Source: Chitinophaga silvisoli (GTDB lineage: Bacteria; Bacteroidota; Bacteroidia; Chitinophagales; Chitinophagaceae). From it: a stretch of 64,000 nucleotides of DNA. The notes beneath the pieces were generated by a model. It was not told the DNA's origin and made no database searches. It was given only the letters and a program-made list of their open reading frames with translations. The stretch's first letter is position 1. The number at the start of each line of letters is the position of its first letter. This document shows, piece after piece, positions 54,334 through 62,624 of the stretch. Both the position numbers and the translations under genes were made by a program. The DNA is taken from positions 1 to 64,000 of the forward strand of contig NZ_QTJV01000017.1 of NCBI RefSeq assembly GCF_003412465.1. Direction: 5' to 3'.

Positions 54334-56907
54334 ATGAATAAGCGTCTCAGTCTTTTATTCCTAATCCAGGTGCTTTATTTACAGCTTTCCGCGCAGGTAC
54401 AGGTCAAACAACTGCTTACGGAAGGACTAAAAGATCCACAAAGTATTGACAATGCCCATCCACGCTTCAGTTGGAAACTAAGTACCGAGCAAAAAAACAC
54501 CCTTCAATCGGCTTATGAGATCACTGTGATGGATGGAAAGAAAACCACCTGGACAAGTGGTAAAGTCTCTTCTGACGAGACCTTGCATGTACCCTATGAA
54601 GGCGCGGCACTCAGTCCCGGCAAACAATATAGCTGGAAGGTAAAGGTCTGGGATAACCATGGTCATACTGCCACCTCCACCGAAGCTGCCTATTTCCGTA
54701 TGGGCATTACTGCATGGAAAGCGAAATGGATAGAGCCCGGCTACCAGGAGGCTGCCAGTAATCGCCCTTGCCCTATCTTCAAAACAAGTTTTCATCCCGG
54801 TAAAAAAATAGCCTCCGCTATTGCATACATCACCAGCCATGGCTTGTACGAAGCTCAGATCAATGGCAAGAAAGTAGGTAATGGTTTCCTCACACCCGGT
54901 TTCACCAGTTACAATAAACGCCTGCAATACCAGGTATATGATGTGACGAACTTACTGCAACCAGGTGATAATAATATTGAAGTGACAGTCGCCTCCGGCT
55001 GGTACAGGGGCACTATCGGCTGGGGTACTGATAAATATGGTAAGACACTCGGCATCTTATACCAGATGGAAGTCACCTATACCGATGGCAGCAGCGAAAC
55101 TGTGATCTCTGACGGCAATTGGAAATCAGGTACCGGCAAGATCACCTACTCCGAAATCTATAATGGCGAATGGCAGGATAACCGCATCACCACTACCAAC
55201 TGGAGCGGTGTGAAAGTACTGGACATTCCCCTTACCAACCTTGTTGCCAGCGTGACACCACCAGTGACAAAGCATGAAGTATTCAGCAATATCAAACGCA
55301 TTAAAACACCTGCTGGTGAAGATGTGATTGACTTTGGTCAGAACCTTTCCGGCTTTGTTCATTTTAAGGCAAGTGGCAATGCAGGTGATAGCATTATTCT
55401 TGAACATGGTGAGATCCTGGATAAGAAAGGTAACTTCTACAACGCCAACCTGCGTACAGCAGCTGCAACGGACATCTTTGTGTTGAGTGGTAAAGGAGAA
55501 GAATACTTTGAGCCACATTTTACCTTCCATGGTTTCAGGTATGTAAGAGTGAAGACAAAAGCGAAGCTGACGAATATCGAAGCAGTGGCCACCTACTCAG
55601 ATGTTCCTGCGACCGGGATCTTTGAATGTTCTAATCCTATGATCAATCAACTCCAGCATAATATTCAATGGAGCCAGGTGGACAACTTCGTAGACATTCC
55701 TACTGACTGTCCGCAGCGTGATGAGCGTCTCGGCTGGACAGGAGATGCACAGGCCTTTGTACAAACGGCGACCTTCAATCGTAATGTGAATACATTCTTT
55801 ACAAAATGGCTCCGTGATTTGGCGGCGGACCAGCTACAGAATGGTTCAGTGCCTTATGTGATTCCCAATGTACTGGGCAATGACGCTGCAGGTTCTGCAG
55901 GCTGGGGTGATGCTGCGACAGTAGTGCCATGGACCATGTACGAGGTGTATAGCGATAAGCGGTTACTGGAGAACCAGTATCCTTCTATGAAAGCGTGGGT
56001 GGATTTCATCCAGCTCAATTCACCTAAGAACATGTGGGCAACAGGCTCCCACTTTGGTGACTGGTTGTCTTATAAATCAGAGAATCGTTCAGCTGATACC
56101 TATACTTATATTACGACACAGTGTTATTATGCATTGTCTACGCAGCTGGTCATTAATGCAGCGCGCGTGTTAGGTAAGCAGGAGGATGTGGATAAGTACA
56201 CCGCTTTGCTGAAAAAGATCAAGGACGCATTTTGTGCGGAGTATGTAACGCCGAATGGTCGTATCATGTCGAATACACAGACATCTTATGTATTGGCATT
56301 AGCATTCGACATGTTGCCCGAGCATATTCGTCCTATGGCGGCGAAGCACCTGGCGGATGATATAGCGAGTTATAATAATCATTTGACAACGGGTTTCCTG
56401 GGTACTTATTTATTGTCAAATACCTTGACAAGGTTTGGGTATACGGATGTGGCTTATAAGTTATTATTGCAGGATACGTATCCTTCCTGGTTGTATCCTG
56501 TGAAAATGGGGGCGACGACGATATGGGAGCGTTGGGATGGTATGAAGACGGATAGTACGTTCCAGACCATAGAGATGAATTCATTTAATCACTATGCATA
56601 TGGGGCGATTGGCGATTGGATGTATAAGAATGTGGCGGGAATTAATATGGATAGTGCAAGTACAGGGTTTAAGAAGATTGTGATCAGGCCGAGATTGGGA
56701 GGGGGATTGACTTATGCGAAGGCGGGTTATGAGAGTGGGTATGGGAAGATAGGGGTGGATTGGAAGATCAAGGACGGGGGTACGTTTGTGATGGATGTGG
56801 AGATACCGGCGAATACGACGGCGGTGATATATGTGCCTGGGAAGGAAGGGAAGCAAGAGGTTGGATCGGGGAAGTATCATTATGAGGCAGTGATTAGTAA
56901 GAATTAA
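54334..56907 (+). CDS. GH78 alpha-L-rhamnosidase (copy 4)
   Basis: 857 residues with a signal peptide (LSLLFLIQVLYLQLSAQ), a near-duplicate of the enzyme at 30946-33573 along its whole length. The signature DCPQRDERLGWTGDAQ places the presumed general acid at Glu464, and GATTIWERWDG the base at Glu732. Synonymous codon use differs from copy 1 in the 3-prime third, which is markedly G-rich (many GCG, GGG, ATG and TTG codons), so the duplication is not recent. It stands as a single-gene unit, followed by a large inverted-repeat element. Confidence 0.95.
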   Translation: MNKRLSLLFLIQVLYLQLSAQVQVKQLLTEGLKDPQSIDNAHPRFSWKLSTEQKNTLQSAYEITVMDGKKTTWTSGKVSSDETLHVPYEGAALSPGKQYSWKVKVWDNHGHTATSTEAAYFRMGITAWKAKWIEPGYQEAASNRPCPIFKTSFHPGKKIASAIAYITSHGLYEAQINGKKVGNGFLTPGFTSYNKRLQYQVYDVTNLLQPGDNNIEVTVASGWYRGTIGWGTDKYGKTLGILYQMEVTYTDGSSETVISDGNWKSGTGKITYSEIYNGEWQDNRITTTNWSGVKVLDIPLTNLVASVTPPVTKHEVFSNIKRIKTPAGEDVIDFGQNLSGFVHFKASGNAGDSIILEHGEILDKKGNFYNANLRTAAATDIFVLSGKGEEYFEPHFTFHGFRYVRVKTKAKLTNIEAVATYSDVPATGIFECSNPMINQLQHNIQWSQVDNFVDIPTDCPQRDERLGWTGDAQAFVQTATFNRNVNTFFTKWLRDLAADQLQNGSVPYVIPNVLGNDAAGSAGWGDAATVVPWTMYEVYSDKRLLENQYPSMKAWVDFIQLNSPKNMWATGSHFGDWLSYKSENRSADTYTYITTQCYYALSTQLVINAARVLGKQEDVDKYTALLKKIKDAFCAEYVTPNGRIMSNTQTSYVLALAFDMLPEHIRPMAAKHLADDIASYNNHLTTGFLGTYLLSNTLTRFGYTDVAYKLLLQDTYPSWLYPVKMGATTIWERWDGMKTDSTFQTIEMNSFNHYAYGAIGDWMYKNVAGINMDSASTGFKKIVIRPRLGGGLTYAKAGYESGYGKIGVDWKIKDGGTFVMDVEIPANTTAVIYVPGKEGKQEVGSGKYHYEAVISKN

Positions 56908-56918
56908 TTCATAGTAAC

Positions 56919-57035
56919 AAAAGAGGTTGTATCAAAAGTAAAATTCCCGGAATTTAATTCGGGTACCTGACGGAGAGAATTTTTGTTTATGAAATTCTCA
57001 ATGCCTTCAGATTACTTTTGATACGGCCTCTTTTA
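56919..57035. repeat. MITE-like or terminator-like folded element, about 115 bp
   Basis: Outer arms AAAGAGGTTGTATCAAAAGTAA (56920-56941) and TTACTTTTGATACGGCCTCTTT (57012-57033) pair at 20 of 22 positions. Inside are two further hairpins: CCCGGAATT/AATTCGGG-type near 56946-56963 and GAGAATTT/AAATTCTC near 56974-57000. The outer sequence (GAGG..GTATCAAAAGT) resembles IS1182-type terminal repeats. A TTTTATTTT run follows, so it may also act as terminator for the GH78 gene. Confidence 0.6.
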
Positions 57036-57228
57036 TTTTGGCTAAGGAGTAAGAGCAGGTCGTTCGAACTAAACAAAAAGTCATTCCACAATAACACCAA
57101 AAATTAACCAGGACAGGCATTCAGGCCCCTATAATAAATCCCCTTTCCCCTCATTCCCTAATTTATATACCCTAACTACCCATCAAAATCCTATATTTAG
57201 GCCTGATTGCTATCAACAGGAGGATTTT

Positions 57229-58725
57229 ATGGAAAATACAAAGAGTCTTACGGAATTTATTACCGATTTTGAGCGAACACTAAAACATATTTTTTACGAG
57301 AAAAATGATATAAATCAGCTGAGCCTTCAGCGCGGCTTGCCTGATAATATATGGAAGGACATCATGGACATGTCCCCTTTATCTGTCGCTATACCTACAG
57401 AATATGGCGGGAGAGGTTGTAATGTAAAGGAATGCCTTTCACTGCTCTCCGCCGCTGCCTATGAATCTTTACCGCTGTCCCTTACTTTCGGAATTAACAT
57501 CGCTTTATTTTTGGAACCGCTTTCCAAATACGGTAATAACAAAGTCAAGAAGGATGTCTTTGACAACTTCCTTCATCACCAGGCAATGGGTGGTCTTATG
57601 ATCACCGAGCCTGACTTCGGCAGTGATGCGTTGAATATGATGACGGCATACAAGGAGCTGGAGAATAGTTATAAGATCAAAGGTTCCAAACACTGGCAGG
57701 GTTTAACCGGCCAGGCAGATTACTGGTTGATTGCTGCAAGAAAGGAACAGGCAGATGGCAGTTTGTCGAGAGATGTGGATTTCTTCCTGGCAGATAATAA
57801 TAAGAAAGAGCAAACCATTATAGTTGAATCCTATTACAATAACCTCGGTTTGTACATGATTCCTTATGGTCTGAATAAAATCGATATTGAAGTACCTAAG
57901 GAGCACCTGCTCATTCCGGAGACGACCGGTATCAAGATGATGCTGGACATCCTGCACAGAAGCCGGATGCAGTTCCCGGGCATGGGCATGGGCTTTATCA
58001 GGCGCATGCTTGACGAGGCCCTGGATCATACCAAAAACAGGATTGTGGGGACGGGTAACCTATATGCGATGGACTCTATTAAGTTCCAGCTGTCCAGGAT
58101 CCAGACGGCCTTTACAATTTGTTCAGCTATGTGTTTTAAGAGTAGCAGGATGAGCGGTATTGAGCATAACCTGGCTACAGAAGGGCTGGAGGCGAATAGT
58201 ATGAAGGCCTTGGTAACGGACCTGATGCATGAGTCAGCCCAGTTGTGTTTGCAATTGTCTGGTGCAAATGGATATAAGATTAGTCATATAGCGGGCAGAG
58301 GTATTGTGGATAGCAGGCCCTTCCAAATCTTTGAAGGCTCGAATGAGATGCTGTATACACAGATTGCAGAGGCGGTGAGTAAGAAGATGAAGCGGCACCA
58401 TACGAGTAGCCTATACGATTTTCTGTCTACTTTCCCGCTTACACAGCGATCTTCGGAGTATTTTAAAGAACAGCTTGCTGTGGATGTAACGGAGACCCTG
58501 ACACAGCGTAAGTTGGTGGATCTCGGGAAGATTATTAGCAGGCTGATTTGTACGGACTATACCCTGGAGATGGAAGATGCCGGGTTTAGGAAAGACCTGG
58601 TGGAGAATTGTATTGGGAATGTGAGGATGGAGATTGCGCATCTGGTGTCCAATCTTGGTATTAAGAATTTGTCGACTCCGGTGGATGAGTATAGGGCGGA
58701 TAGTGATTGGCTGTCGTTTATTTAG
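57229..58725 (+). CDS. acyl-CoA dehydrogenase family protein
   Basis: 498 residues: N-terminal helical part (TEFITDFERTLKHIFYEKND), FAD-binding middle with ITEPDFGSDALNMMTAYK and KGSKHWQGLTGQADYWLIAARK, and C-terminal four-helix domain with ANGYKISHIAGRGIVDSRPFQIFEGSNEMLY. The IFEGSNEM block is characteristic of the family. The position of the catalytic Glu is not certain from sequence alone, so it could be a dehydrogenase or a flavin-dependent relative. An extra C-terminal extension of about 110 residues follows. It is preceded by a purine-rich AGGAGGA stretch at 57220-57226, one of few Shine-Dalgarno-like sites in the window. Confidence 0.88.
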   Translation: MENTKSLTEFITDFERTLKHIFYEKNDINQLSLQRGLPDNIWKDIMDMSPLSVAIPTEYGGRGCNVKECLSLLSAAAYESLPLSLTFGINIALFLEPLSKYGNNKVKKDVFDNFLHHQAMGGLMITEPDFGSDALNMMTAYKELENSYKIKGSKHWQGLTGQADYWLIAARKEQADGSLSRDVDFFLADNNKKEQTIIVESYYNNLGLYMIPYGLNKIDIEVPKEHLLIPETTGIKMMLDILHRSRMQFPGMGMGFIRRMLDEALDHTKNRIVGTGNLYAMDSIKFQLSRIQTAFTICSAMCFKSSRMSGIEHNLATEGLEANSMKALVTDLMHESAQLCLQLSGANGYKISHIAGRGIVDSRPFQIFEGSNEMLYTQIAEAVSKKMKRHHTSSLYDFLSTFPLTQRSSEYFKEQLAVDVTETLTQRKLVDLGKIISRLICTDYTLEMEDAGFRKDLVENCIGNVRMEIAHLVSNLGIKNLSTPVDEYRADSDWLSFI

Positions 58726-58837
58726 GCTCAATTAAGTCTTTTAATGATCACTAAGAAAAAGATGCCTGATGAATTGGCTATCATCTATATAAGCTCAATT
58801 AAGTCTTTTAATAATCATTAAGAAAAGATGCCTGATG
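58726..58837. repeat. direct repeat, about 45 bp x 2
   Basis: GCTCAATTAAGTCTTTTAAT, then a (G/A)ATCA(C/T)TAAGAAAA(A)GATGCCTGATGA tail, occurs at 58726-58771 and 58793-58837, 67 bp apart, with four or five differences. The first copy starts 1 bp after the acyl-CoA dehydrogenase stop. Confidence 0.75.
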
Positions 58838-58933
58838 ATAATGAAGAGGTTTTTTATGAGTATTGAAGAGGGTTTCCTTGAAAAGGAGTCTTTTTTCAAA
58901 TGACAATAGAGCATATTATTCAATCTTTCCTCT

Positions 58934-58957
58934 AAAAGGACTATATGTCCTTTTTTT
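58934..58957 (+). terminator. rho-independent terminator
   Basis: AAAAGGAC, loop TATAT, GTCCTTTT followed by a T-run (58951-58957). It closes the acyl-CoA dehydrogenase transcript about 210 bp after the stop. Confidence 0.7.
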
Positions 58958-58970
58958 ATATATCTATGTC

Positions 58971-59000
58971 AACATAAGCGCTTACCCCGGCGCTTATGTT
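58971..59000. promoter_or_regulatory. perfect 11-bp dyad at a promoter
   Basis: AACATAAGCGC (58971-58981) and GCGCTTATGTT (58990-59000) with an 8-bp spacer TTACCCCG. The right arm runs into the -33 TTTG of the adjacent promoter, as expected for an activator or repressor site. Confidence 0.6.
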
Positions 59001-59030
59001 TGTTCCAGTAGCAAAATAATCGTACCTTTG
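58999..59030 (+). promoter_or_regulatory. Bacteroidota-type promoter
   Basis: TTTG at 58999-59002 and TACCTTTG at 59023-59030, spaced by 20 bp, match the TTTG/TAnnTTTG consensus. The nearest gene is the small charged-protein gene starting at 59248, which implies a 5-prime leader of about 210 nt. Confidence 0.65.
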
Positions 59031-59247
59031 TCATGATTTAGCACATGTCTGGCACTTTAAATATGCTAAATGCTTATCCAACACTAAATAGCGATCCAGA
59101 CTAATATTTCACTACATTTTTTCTTATCAATTGAGATGATAGTTAACCTTGTATTGGATACAACTATCTATTGATTATTTTTTAACACGGATCAGTTCCA
59201 TGTATCCTCTGGAAAATTGATCTATTCTTTCACCAATTTATTAAACT

Positions 59248-59460
59248 ATGGCAATTAGCTGGAATAAAAAGACAAAGGAAAATAAAAAGAGAATCGCAAA
59301 GCAGCAGAAGGAAGAAAAGAAAGAAGAGCGGAAGAAGAATGCTGTAAAAGGACAGAGTTTAGAAGAGATGATGGCCTACCTGGATGAGGATGGTAATCTG
59401 ACGACTGTACCACCTGAAGAGAGAGCGAAATTGAAAAAAGAAGAAGGCGAGCAGGAATAA
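59248..59460 (+). CDS. small highly charged protein
   Basis: 70 residues: a Lys/Glu-rich helical start (WNKKTKENKKRIAKQQKEEKKEERKK) and an acidic C-terminal part (SLEEMMAYLDEDGNLTTVPPEERAKL). It looks like a single long helix followed by a short folded piece. Similar small proteins are common in Bacteroidota next to cold-shock or RNA-binding genes, but the function is unknown. It has a good upstream promoter and a following hairpin, so it is a monocistronic unit. Confidence 0.8.
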   Translation: MAISWNKKTKENKKRIAKQQKEEKKEERKKNAVKGQSLEEMMAYLDEDGNLTTVPPEERAKLKKEEGEQE

Positions 59461-59485
59461 TTAAAGGGGCGCTTCCCCTTTAATT
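59459..59485 (+). terminator. hairpin overlapping the stop codon
   Basis: AATTAAAGGGG and CCCCTTTAATT form a perfect 11-bp stem with loop CGCTT, starting inside the stop codon of the small charged-protein gene. No immediate T-run follows, so it may stabilise the mRNA end or terminate weakly in both directions. Confidence 0.6.
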
Positions 59486-59609
59486 CCGCTGTGCATTTTT
59501 TTGTTTTGTGGAGATCCATTGCTTGAGGCAGTTTTTTTGAATGCCTATGTCAGGCTCTTGCTTAGTTATGACTATTTTAACCCATCAATAAATCCTTCAA
59601 AAATATAAT

Positions 59610-60719
59610 TCAAATCACCAGGGTATAATGCGTACTTCTCCCACCACCGCCTGTATACATTAACGCACCTATTTCAACCAGATCCTGCAAATCCCTTGTA
59701 GCAGTCGCTTTTGAAGCCTTGGTAATCGACATATACTTCTTCGCCGTCATCCCGCCCTCAAAACCCTCCGGCCCAGCATCCAGCATTTTTAAGATCGCTT
59801 TCGTCTGGCGTTCGTTCATTTTATCTCTCAGTACATCCATGAACTTTGTCTTTTTCAAAGTGAAGACCACCAGTTGTTTTGCTTCCAGCTGTGCCTTCAG
59901 AATCGTATCTACAAAGTAATTGATCCACTCAGTGATCTCATTCCCTTTTTGGGCAGATTTGAGGTGCTGATAATAGGCATTCTTATTCGCTTCTATTGTA
60001 CGTGAGATACTTAATAATACAGGCCTGCCAATGGTCTGGGACAAGGCTTTTTCGGCTATTGCCCTTCCTATGCGGCCATTGCCATCTTCGAAAGGGTGAA
60101 TAGATTCAAAATAGAGATGTGCGATAGCAGACCGGATGGCTGGGTTCCTGATAGCTTTCTTTTGGCCAGGGGCAGTATCGTTGAACCAACGAATAAATTG
60201 GGTCATTTCTTTGGAGACAATGGCTGAGGGTGGTGCTTCGAAATGGACTGTCTCCTTACCGAAAGAGCCGGATATTACCTGCATGGGAGCGGTTCCTTTT
60301 CGCCAGGCACCAATATTAATATGACTTGAGCCTTGCATCAAAAGGCAATGCCATTCGAACAGTGTTTCTTTGGTCAGTTTCTGTTGATAGGTGTTGCGCA
60401 CGGCAACCATCAATTCACCGGCTCCGGCGGCTCTAAGGTCTTTCAATGAATGTTGGGGAGTAGGTAAACCTAATTTATGACGGATAGAAGAAATGACATC
60501 CTGGCGGCTGAGGAATTCACCTTCAATGGCGGATGTCTTTAATGCCTCTGCTACCATAGTTTGGATAACAACCTCCTCCTGCAGGTCAACTGGAATAGAA
60601 TCCAGCATGCCCGTCACATACCCTGTCTTCTCCGCAAATTCATACAGCGAATATTCGATTTCCGATGTAGTACTGTAGGAAAACTCAGGCCAACCCGCCT
60701 GTTGCCAATTATACTTCAT
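59610..60719 (-). CDS. Fic-domain protein with N-terminal DUF4172 and C-terminal winged helix
   Basis: 369 residues. DUF4172 lies at the N-terminus (WQQAGWPEFSYSTTSEIEYSLYEFAEKTG). The inhibitory motif TSAIEGE, fitting (S/T)xxxE(G/N), is near residue 60. The Fic active site HPFEDGNGRIGR lies near residue 208 with the catalytic His. The C-terminal region (KQLVVFTLKKTKFMDVLRDKMNERQTKAILKMLDAGPEGF, TKASKATATRDLQDLVEIGAL) is a winged helix. Fic enzymes transfer AMP or another nucleotide onto target proteins; the internal inhibitory helix marks a self-restrained class II enzyme. The winged helix plus the repeats at its own promoter (60720-60774) suggest autorepression. Confidence 0.93.
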   Translation of the reverse strand: MKYNWQQAGWPEFSYSTTSEIEYSLYEFAEKTGYVTGMLDSIPVDLQEEVVIQTMVAEALKTSAIEGEFLSRQDVISSIRHKLGLPTPQHSLKDLRAAGAGELMVAVRNTYQQKLTKETLFEWHCLLMQGSSHINIGAWRKGTAPMQVISGSFGKETVHFEAPPSAIVSKEMTQFIRWFNDTAPGQKKAIRNPAIRSAIAHLYFESIHPFEDGNGRIGRAIAEKALSQTIGRPVLLSISRTIEANKNAYYQHLKSAQKGNEITEWINYFVDTILKAQLEAKQLVVFTLKKTKFMDVLRDKMNERQTKAILKMLDAGPEGFEGGMTAKKYMSITKASKATATRDLQDLVEIGALMYTGGGGRSTHYTLVI

Positions 60720-60774
60720 GAGCCGAATAAATTAATTATTCGGCTCAAATATACTTATTTTTTGAGCCGAATAA
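60720..60774. promoter_or_regulatory. three-site operator of the Fic gene
   Basis: GAGCCGAATAA (60720-60730), inverted TTATTCGGCTC (60736-60746) and again GAGCCGAATAA (60764-60774): three identical 11-bp sites, two forming a palindrome with a 5-bp spacer, the third in direct orientation 44 bp from the first. The first site abuts the start codon. Confidence 0.8.
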
Positions 60775-61255
60775 CACATTTCCAAAAAATACTTTCAATC
60801 GGGACTCAACAGAGATTTTCTCATCCTTTATCTACCCTGATCCCCGAAAACTTTTTCCCTCCAGCTACCTATTCCTATTCCTGTTCCTGCTCCGTTCCTA
60901 TTCCTGTTCTTATTCTTATTCCTATTCCTATTCCTGTTCCGTTCCTATTCTTATTCCTATTCCTTCACCTTTACCATCCTAAGCGAAAAACTTTACTCAA
61001 ACCATTCAGTTCTTTATCACTTTCGCCCTCACACAGGTAAAAGCCAGCATTTACAATAAAAAATCCCCGCCCCGCAACAAACCCGCATCCGAGGCTGGAC
61101 GAAACCTATTAGTTTCATGACAGATCATGAATGAATGTTCAAATCATCTGAGCGGTACTATTAAACAAACGGGAATTCAGGAGATAAATGTCAAAATGCA
61201 AAGAAGATAATGCGGGCCGGGAGTCTATTCGCTCATATATGTTGAGGGAATCATC
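60775..61255. other. gap with a hexamer repeat, otherwise empty
   Basis: 481 bp between the Fic promoter and the minus-strand gene ending at 61256. It holds the TTCCTA-type repeat (60870-60965). The remainder shows no gene, terminator or dyad I can support. Confidence 0.5.
60870..60965. repeat. hexanucleotide repeat (TATTCC/TGTTCC)
   Basis: About sixteen near-tandem hexamers of the type TATTCC, TGTTCC and TATTCT, twice interrupted by a shortened CCGTTCC unit. Such arrays can expand or contract by slippage. Confidence 0.85.
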
Positions 61256-61930
61256 TCATGCATTACTACCTGGAACAATATCCAGGAATAGGTGGCGGCT
61301 AAGGTTGATACGCGCATGTAAAAAACCGGTGCCTCCATCCTCTACCAATAACCTGCCTTTTAATAAGCGACGAATATCACTGTTCACTATTGTACTCAAA
61401 TCTATTTCGACACATCTTTCTCCTTTTTCATTTATATATCCAAAATATTGCCGGTAATATTTAGCCAATTTATATTCAGTATTGCCAGCTCCTAATAATT
61501 GCTCTGCAAGTGCAACATCATCACAGGTAAGGTTGATGGAGTCTTTGAACACTATAGCTGTATAATCCTTTCCTTTACAAAGAAATGAATTGTCATTCTT
61601 CGTATGTGCATATACCCAGGAAATATCGTATGCTTTTTTTGTTAATTCGGTCACCAGGGCTTTATTATCCGCCACTTTCAGCGGAATGCTTACCTCTCCA
61701 TAATCGCCCACCTGGTAATTGATGCCCTTATCCTGTAATACAAGTTGCAGGTTCTCTGAAAAGCCATTGAATAAAGGATAACTACGAGTATATGTCCTAT
61801 CAGGATCCAGCCCTGCCGGCTCAAATGGTACAAAGTTCGTAGATACATGATGATCCCATATCGCATAGCTAATGCCAGCAATTAGTAATCCGGTAATTAG
61901 TAATCCAGCTATTATTAAATACTTCTTCAT
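61256..61930 (-). CDS. membrane-anchored protein of unknown function
   Basis: 224 residues with an N-terminal hydrophobic anchor (YLIIAGLLITGLLIAGISYAIW) and a soluble extracytoplasmic part: LFNGFSENLQLVLQDKGINYQVGDYGEVSIPL, VYAHTKNDNSFLCKGKDYTAIVF, NLTCDDVALAEQLLGAG. The middle resembles in outline the small alpha/beta modules of secretin or YscJ-like proteins, but I do not assign a family. Its ATG overlaps by one base (TAATG) the stop codon of a homologous pseudogene upstream, so the pair was a translationally coupled tandem duplicate. Confidence 0.7.
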   Translation of the reverse strand: MKKYLIIAGLLITGLLIAGISYAIWDHHVSTNFVPFEPAGLDPDRTYTRSYPLFNGFSENLQLVLQDKGINYQVGDYGEVSIPLKVADNKALVTELTKKAYDISWVYAHTKNDNSFLCKGKDYTAIVFKDSINLTCDDVALAEQLLGAGNTEYKLAKYYRQYFGYINEKGERCVEIDLSTIVNSDIRRLLKGRLLVEDGGTGFLHARINLSRHLFLDIVPGSNA

Positions 61931-62565
61931 TATGCCCCGCCTTCATCATATGTTAAAAACAATAACTTTCCCTCGCTAAAATCAATAAAGGCATTCAAGA
62001 TCCTATCTCCGGCATCTTTCATCGCCCCCATCCCACTGAATAATTCAGGAATTCTTCCCTTCAATGACAATTCAATGCTAAGCATCCGGTGATCGTTATT
62101 TTATGACCCAACATATTGCCGTTAATAATCTGGCAATGGTTGCTTAATATGCCATTGCTTCAGGTCTGCTACCTGCAAAATTTGCTCAGCCAATTTCACA
62201 TCTTCACAGCTGAGGTTAATTCCCTCCCTATTAAAAGGCTCGCCTTGTAAAAATACAATTCCCTGGTAATCTTTACCTGCACAAGGCATGCAAGGATACT
62301 CCATTTTACTATGTGCATACTACCAGTCAACCCGCTGTGCATCGGCTATCATTCCCGATATTAATGATCTATTCAGCATTACTTTCAATGGTACCAGGAC
62401 CTGATTAAACCTGCCAGACTTGTAACGGAGCTGGTGATTGCTCAACATAAACTGCAGGTCCCGTTCATCAACACCATCCAATGTGATCGGCACATAAATT
62501 AACGAAATTCCACATCATCCCACAAAAGCCAGGGCCACAAAAATAATAACTACTTTTGTCGACAT
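61930..62565 (-). pseudogene. paralogue of the previous gene with four in-frame stop codons
   Basis: From the ATG at 62565 one continuous frame of 212 codons runs to the TAA at 61930-61932. Inside it are four stops: TGA after FVG, TAG after RVDW, TAA after LPDY and TAA after VGS. Between them the sequence aligns with the intact neighbour: LQFMLSNHQLRYKSGRFNQVLVPLKV; W-stop-YAHSKMEYPCMPCAGKDYQGIVF; INLSCEDVKLAEQIL. There are no frameshifts. The decay is thus by base substitution only, and the reading frame and 3-prime overlap with the live copy are preserved. Confidence 0.85.
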
Positions 62566-62624
62566 AGGTAATAAATATCACTCTTCGCCTCCACCCTCAC
62601 AAATTTTGCAATTTCTCCGCCGAA

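Noticed and set aside
60870..60965. Hexamer array considered as a CRISPR-like or coding repeat.
   Set aside because: Units are contiguous six-base variants without spacers; simple sequence repeat explains it.
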